In this document: piece after piece, positions 4,929-7,137 of the stretch
Layout: each line of letters starts with the position of its first letter
How positions within the stretch are numbered: the stretch's first letter is position 1
NCBI GenBank assembly: GCA_016207765.1
Contig: JACQOY010000210.1
Coordinates: 1-7,137 of the forward strand
DNA length: 7,137 nt
From: Deltaproteobacteria bacterium
Lineage (GTDB): Bacteria > UBA10199 > SBBF01
Direction: 5' to 3'
The notes under the pieces: model-generated
What the model was told of the DNA's origin: nothing
Seen by the model: the letters and a program-made list of their open reading frames with translations, nothing else
The model's database searches: none
Made by a program: the position numbers and the translations under genes

Positions 4929-5819
4929 ATGGAACTTGGGGTTCAACGAAAAACCGAGCAGAATCTGAAGAAAGGGGCTAGTCAACGGCCACCGACGGAA
5001 GTGGATGTGGCCCAGGCTCTTCACGATCGCGACCGCTTGATTGAGCAATATCTCCCTTATGCCACCTCGATTGCCAACAAGGTGGCCCGCTCTCTTTCCG
5101 GTGATGTCGATTACGATGATATCCTCTGCAATGCCCGCTTGGGGCTTCTTGAAGCGGCCCGCCGGTTTGATTCCCGTTTCAACGTCGATTTCAGGACATT
5201 TGCCTTCTACCGGATCAAAGGGGCCATCTACGACGGTTTGCGCAAGACGGGATGGATGCCCCGTTCCCTCTACGCCAAAATCAAATTCGATCAGGCGGCG
5301 ACCGAATACATGCAGACGGCCACCGAAAAAATTCTCGACCGGGCGGAAGGGGTCAAGGCGGAAATTGAGGTTATCTTTGAAACGGTCAACAGTCTTGCCT
5401 CCATGTATGTGATGTCGCTGGACAACATGGAGGATTTTGAAGTGGAAGACAAGGCGGCTCGCCGCGATATCGAGCACAAGGCGGAATTTCAGAAGGTGAA
5501 AGAAAAAATGCGCGATGCCATTGAAATCCTGCCCGACAAGGAACGAAAGCTGGTCAAAATGTATTATTTTCAGAACAAGACACTGGAGGAAATCGGCGCA
5601 AAAATGAGTCTTTCCAAATCGTGGACCTCGCGTTTGCATGCCCGGGCGCTGGAACTGTTGTTCAAGAAATTGACACAGATGAACGCAAAAATTCCGGGAC
5701 AAGAACAGAAAGTTGAAGGGGAAACACTCGAAACAGCCGCTTCCGTGGACCACCAGGAGGAGCCCTTCCCGAAGGCGAAAGGGGACTTTGTTGGGGGCCG
5801 GAAATCCGGGGAGGAATAA
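4929..5819 (+). CDS. FliA/WhiG-class (sigma-28-like, group 3) RNA polymerase sigma factor
   Basis: ATG 4929 follows GGGGGAG (4912-4918). Of 296 residues, 37-112 form sigma region 2: LIEQYLPYATSIANKVA, DYDDILCNARLGLLEAARRF (61-80), and the promoter-melting/-10-reading stretch FRTFAFYRIKGAIYDGLRK with WMPRSL (88-114). Region 4 (about 197-246) holds LPDKERKLVKMYY and the helix-turn-helix TLEEIGAKMSLSKSWTSRLH. These are hallmarks of FliA. The middle part (113-196), where region 3 should be, is strongly diverged and Glu/Lys-rich. The C-terminus has about 45 extra hydrophilic residues, making it about 55 residues longer than E. coli FliA (239). It lies 4 nt before sctI, so it is cotranscribed with a T3SS structural gene. 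It probably directs transcription of part of this system. Confidence 0.92.
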   Translation: MELGVQRKTEQNLKKGASQRPPTEVDVAQALHDRDRLIEQYLPYATSIANKVARSLSGDVDYDDILCNARLGLLEAARRFDSRFNVDFRTFAFYRIKGAIYDGLRKTGWMPRSLYAKIKFDQAATEYMQTATEKILDRAEGVKAEIEVIFETVNSLASMYVMSLDNMEDFEVEDKAARRDIEHKAEFQKVKEKMRDAIEILPDKERKLVKMYYFQNKTLEEIGAKMSLSKSWTSRLHARALELLFKKLTQMNAKIPGQEQKVEGETLETAASVDHQEEPFPKAKGDFVGGRKSGEE

Positions 5820-5823
5820 AATT

Positions 5824-6300
5824 ATGGATCCGATCATCGGCAAATTGAACAAAATCGCCCAGGAAAAAATCAAGGGGGCATCTTCGGACAAGGTCGGCGC
5901 CCCGGAATCGTCGTTCAAGCAGACTTTCGATCAGACGATGACCGACAAGCTGATCGACAAGATGCGCGAGAGCTATGCGGGAGCCGCGCCAAACGAAATG
6001 ACGGCGGTATCGGCAGAAAATATCAAGGTGGCCGTGAGCGGTGAAGAGATGGGGGCGGGCCAAACTACAGGATCGGATCAGCAGTTCTTCGATACCTTCA
6101 AGGAAATGAACAAGGATCTCTTGAGCCTCGACTCGGCCCTGGAGACGCTTACCACGCCGGGGCTCAAATTGACGCCGCAACAGCTTTTGGCCATGCAGGC
6201 CGGCATTGCCAACACCACCCTGATGGCGGAAGCTTTTTCACGGTTTACCGATTCGGTTGCCCGCGGCATTCAAACCATTGTCCAGACGCAGGTCGGGTAA
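5824..6300 (+). CDS. sctI: SctI-like T3SS inner rod protein (YscI/HrpB/PrgJ family)
   Basis: I chose ATG 5824 because GGGGAGGA (5808-5815) lies 8 nt upstream, overlapping the end of the sigma gene. An upstream in-frame start at 5713 would lie inside that gene. The 158-residue protein starts with MDPIIGKLNKIAQEKI and has a polar, probably disordered centre (about 20-86). Its C-terminal domain (about 87-158) contains LKLTPQQLLAMQAGIANTTL and a final helix, AEAFSRFTDSVARGIQTIVQ. The Leu-Thr-Pro-x-x-Leu-Leu-x-x-Gln motif followed by two amphipathic helices is characteristic of YscI/HrpB, which polymerises as the rod linking export apparatus and needle. YscI is about 115 residues; this one is longer through its centre. 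There is no signal peptide, as expected for an early T3SS substrate. Confidence 0.85.
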   Translation: MDPIIGKLNKIAQEKIKGASSDKVGAPESSFKQTFDQTMTDKLIDKMRESYAGAAPNEMTAVSAENIKVAVSGEEMGAGQTTGSDQQFFDTFKEMNKDLLSLDSALETLTTPGLKLTPQQLLAMQAGIANTTLMAEAFSRFTDSVARGIQTIVQTQVG

Positions 6301-6384
6301 AAGTTAAAAAAGTTCAAGGTTCAAAAAGTTCAAAGTTCAAACCAACTTTTTAACTTTCTTAACTTTCTTAACTTTTTTAACTTT
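6300..6384 (+). repeat. GTTCAAA/TTAACTT heptamer-type tandem repeats arranged as a long inverted repeat
   Basis: The left half contains repeated GTT(C/A)AA-type units (6303-6340). The right half contains repeated TTAACTT-type units (6344-6384), which are their reverse complement with C replaced by A. The outermost 15 nt match perfectly as inverted arms: AAAGTTAAAAAAGTT (6300-6314) and AACTTTTTTAACTTT (6370-6384). Inside, AAAAAGTT (6323-6330) can pair with AACTTTTT (6344-6351). The tract fills the whole gap between sctI and the next gene. It may be a dispersed repeat, a symmetric bidirectional terminator-like hairpin or a regulator-binding array. Confidence 0.9.
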
Positions 6385-6387
6385 ATC

Positions 6388-6966
6388 ATGACTTCTCCCC
6401 AACTAAACGACAGACAACGGGCCTTTGTGATGATCGCCCTCCTAGCCAACCGCAGTCAGGTCAAAGATTTTATCCCCTTTCTTCCCCCCCACGAGCAGGG
6501 CGCCATTTCGGAAGTGTGTGATCGTCTTCTGCAAAAAACCACGGAGGAAAAGAAGCAGGTCATTATTGACGAATTGCGGCGCCTTTCGGCGGAAACGCAG
6601 ATGAATTTTCTCCCCGAAATCCATCCCGACTGGATTTTGGAGGCCTTGGCCAAGGAAACGCCCCGAACCATTGCCGCTGTTCTTCGCCATCTTCCGGGCG
6701 AGCATGTGCAATATCTCCTCGATAACCTGCCGGAGAGCATCACCCGGCAATTGCCGCCGCTCGATCAGACCTTTTCATTGAATCCGGAACTGATATCGGT
6801 TTTGCGCCGGCATTTTGAGGCCCAGTTTGTTCCCATGCCCTCGTCGCGGAAAGTTTTGTCCCATTTTTCGTTTGAGAACCTCCATCTTTTTTCGGCCGAA
6901 AAACTGATGTCACAGCGAAAACTAAGAGGAAAGAAGAAGCAAAGAAAAACAAGGAAAATCCGCTGA
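6388..6966 (+). CDS. FliG-middle-domain-like helical protein at the SctK position
   Basis: 192 residues, all predicted helical and soluble. Residues 79-118 read HPDWILEALAKETPRTIAAVLRHLP and then VQYLLDNLPESI. This follows the FliG middle domain, where an EHPQ-T/I-A-x-x-L signature is followed by repeated 'LP' helices; here EHPQ is ETPR (90-93). Residues 26-48 (FIPFLPPHEQGAISEVCDRL) resemble another such helical unit. The tail (175-192) is strongly basic. FliG binds FliF in the flagellar C-ring; in injectisomes SctJ replaces FliF and SctK/SctQ form the sorting platform. The order sctI then this gene matches yscI-J-K-L if J has moved. ATG 6388 has no ribosome site because the repeat tract abuts it; ATG 6430 is also possible but no better. 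The exact family is inferred. Confidence 0.8.
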   Translation: MTSPQLNDRQRAFVMIALLANRSQVKDFIPFLPPHEQGAISEVCDRLLQKTTEEKKQVIIDELRRLSAETQMNFLPEIHPDWILEALAKETPRTIAAVLRHLPGEHVQYLLDNLPESITRQLPPLDQTFSLNPELISVLRRHFEAQFVPMPSSRKVLSHFSFENLHLFSAEKLMSQRKLRGKKKQRKTRKIR

Positions 6967-6967
6967 A

Positions 6968-7137
6968 TCATGAGGCTGGTTGAGTTCGCCGGACTGTCAA
7001 AATAACCCCGCATAAAATAAAGCTCATGCCAAGCAGGAGCACGGTGCTTGGCAGTTTTTGCTCCAGAGCCGAATCATAAAGGTTCGCGGCGATGATTTCA
7101 AAGACAAAAAATTGGCCGAGAACGGCCATTGAAATAC
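6968..7137 (-). CDS. C-terminal end of a membrane protein, possibly DMT/EamA-type transporter (5' partial)
   Basis: On the minus strand the frame is open from the right edge to a TGA at 6970-6968 (55 complete codons). It contains two hydrophobic stretches: MAVLGQFFVFEIIAANLYDSAL and, after an EQKLPS turn, TVLLLGMSFILCGVILTV, followed by RRTQPAS. A Glu-x-Leu loop before a Gly-containing last helix ending in basic residues is typical of the C-terminus of EamA/DMT-family transporters, but 55 residues are too few to be sure. It converges with the FliG-like gene, with one base between their stop codons, and so marks the right border of the T3SS gene run. Confidence 0.6.
   Translation of the reverse strand, partial: ISMAVLGQFFVFEIIAANLYDSALEQKLPSTVLLLGMSFILCGVILTVRRTQPAS
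7027..7059 (+). terminator. intrinsic terminator-like hairpin for the + strand, inside the convergent gene
   Basis: TGCCAAGCA (7027-7035) and TGCTTGGCA (7045-7053) form a perfect 9-bp stem with a 9-nt loop, followed by G and T5 (7055-7059). It lies 61 nt after the FliG-like gene stop, so it is well placed to end rightward transcription of the T3SS genes. On the minus strand it is coding sequence (around LPSTVLLLG). Confidence 0.65.

Noticed and set aside
5713..5823. Upstream in-frame ATG for sctI
   Set aside because: It would overlap the sigma gene by over 100 nt. ATG 5824 has a GGGGAGGA site at 8 nt.
4806..5918. 370-codon open frame on the minus strand
   Set aside because: It lies antisense to the clearly recognisable sigma factor and shows no family motifs. 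The sigma gene has a ribosome site and conserved regions 2 and 4.
6300..6387. CRISPR-like array
   Set aside because: Units are only about 7 nt with no spacers and the orientation inverts midway, so it is a simple-sequence or inverted repeat.

Overview
The window reads as part of a non-flagellar type III secretion system (T3SS, injectisome) locus. It probably comes from an uncultured, deltaproteobacteria-like (Myxococcota/Bdellovibrionota/UBA10199-type) bacterium. The lineage is inferred from a MopE-type Asp/Cys-repeat surface protein with a Cys-plus-membrane C-terminal tail, moderate GC content, strong AAGGAGG-type ribosome sites and the divergence of all recognisable T3SS parts. No marker gene settles the taxonomy. 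All genes but the last lie on the + strand.

Layout. (1) 2-1222: 3' part of a MopE-like repeat protein that is open at the left edge. (2) 1320-1619: small helical hypothetical protein. (3) 1718-2221: Ser/Thr/Ala/Gly/Tyr-rich protein with a helical C-terminus resembling secreted rod/needle/filament subunits. (4) 2305-2742: TPR protein, a possible SctG/SycD-like chaperone, overlapping by 4 nt (5) 2739-3731: SctJ, the inner-membrane-ring lipoprotein. (6) 3853-4308: protein with a Gly/Ala-rich hydrophobic segment, preceded by a perfect sigma-28-type -10 box. (7) 4399-4740: small soluble hypothetical protein. (8) 4929-5819: FliA/WhiG-class sigma factor, preceded by a sigma-54-like site and a stem-loop-rich leader. 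(9) 5824-6300: SctI-like inner rod protein, 4 nt after the sigma gene. (10) 6388-6966: protein with a FliG-middle-domain-like motif in the place where SctK would be expected. It is separated from sctI by an 88-nt heptamer-repeat/inverted-repeat tract. (11) 6968-7137, minus strand: the C-terminal end of a DMT/EamA-like membrane protein, convergent with the T3SS genes. A terminator-like hairpin for the + strand lies inside it.

How it may work together. SctJ and SctI are structural parts of the basal body and rod. The TPR protein is a likely chaperone for an early secreted subunit, with the product of 1718-2221 the nearest candidate. The FliG-like protein could belong to the cytoplasmic sorting platform. 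A FliA-type sigma factor inside the locus, plus a matching -10 box inside the same locus, suggests that part of the system is switched on by its own sigma factor, as late flagellar genes are. This is an inference.

No gap between genes exceeds about 190 nt. No tRNA, rRNA, CRISPR array or insertion sequence was seen.
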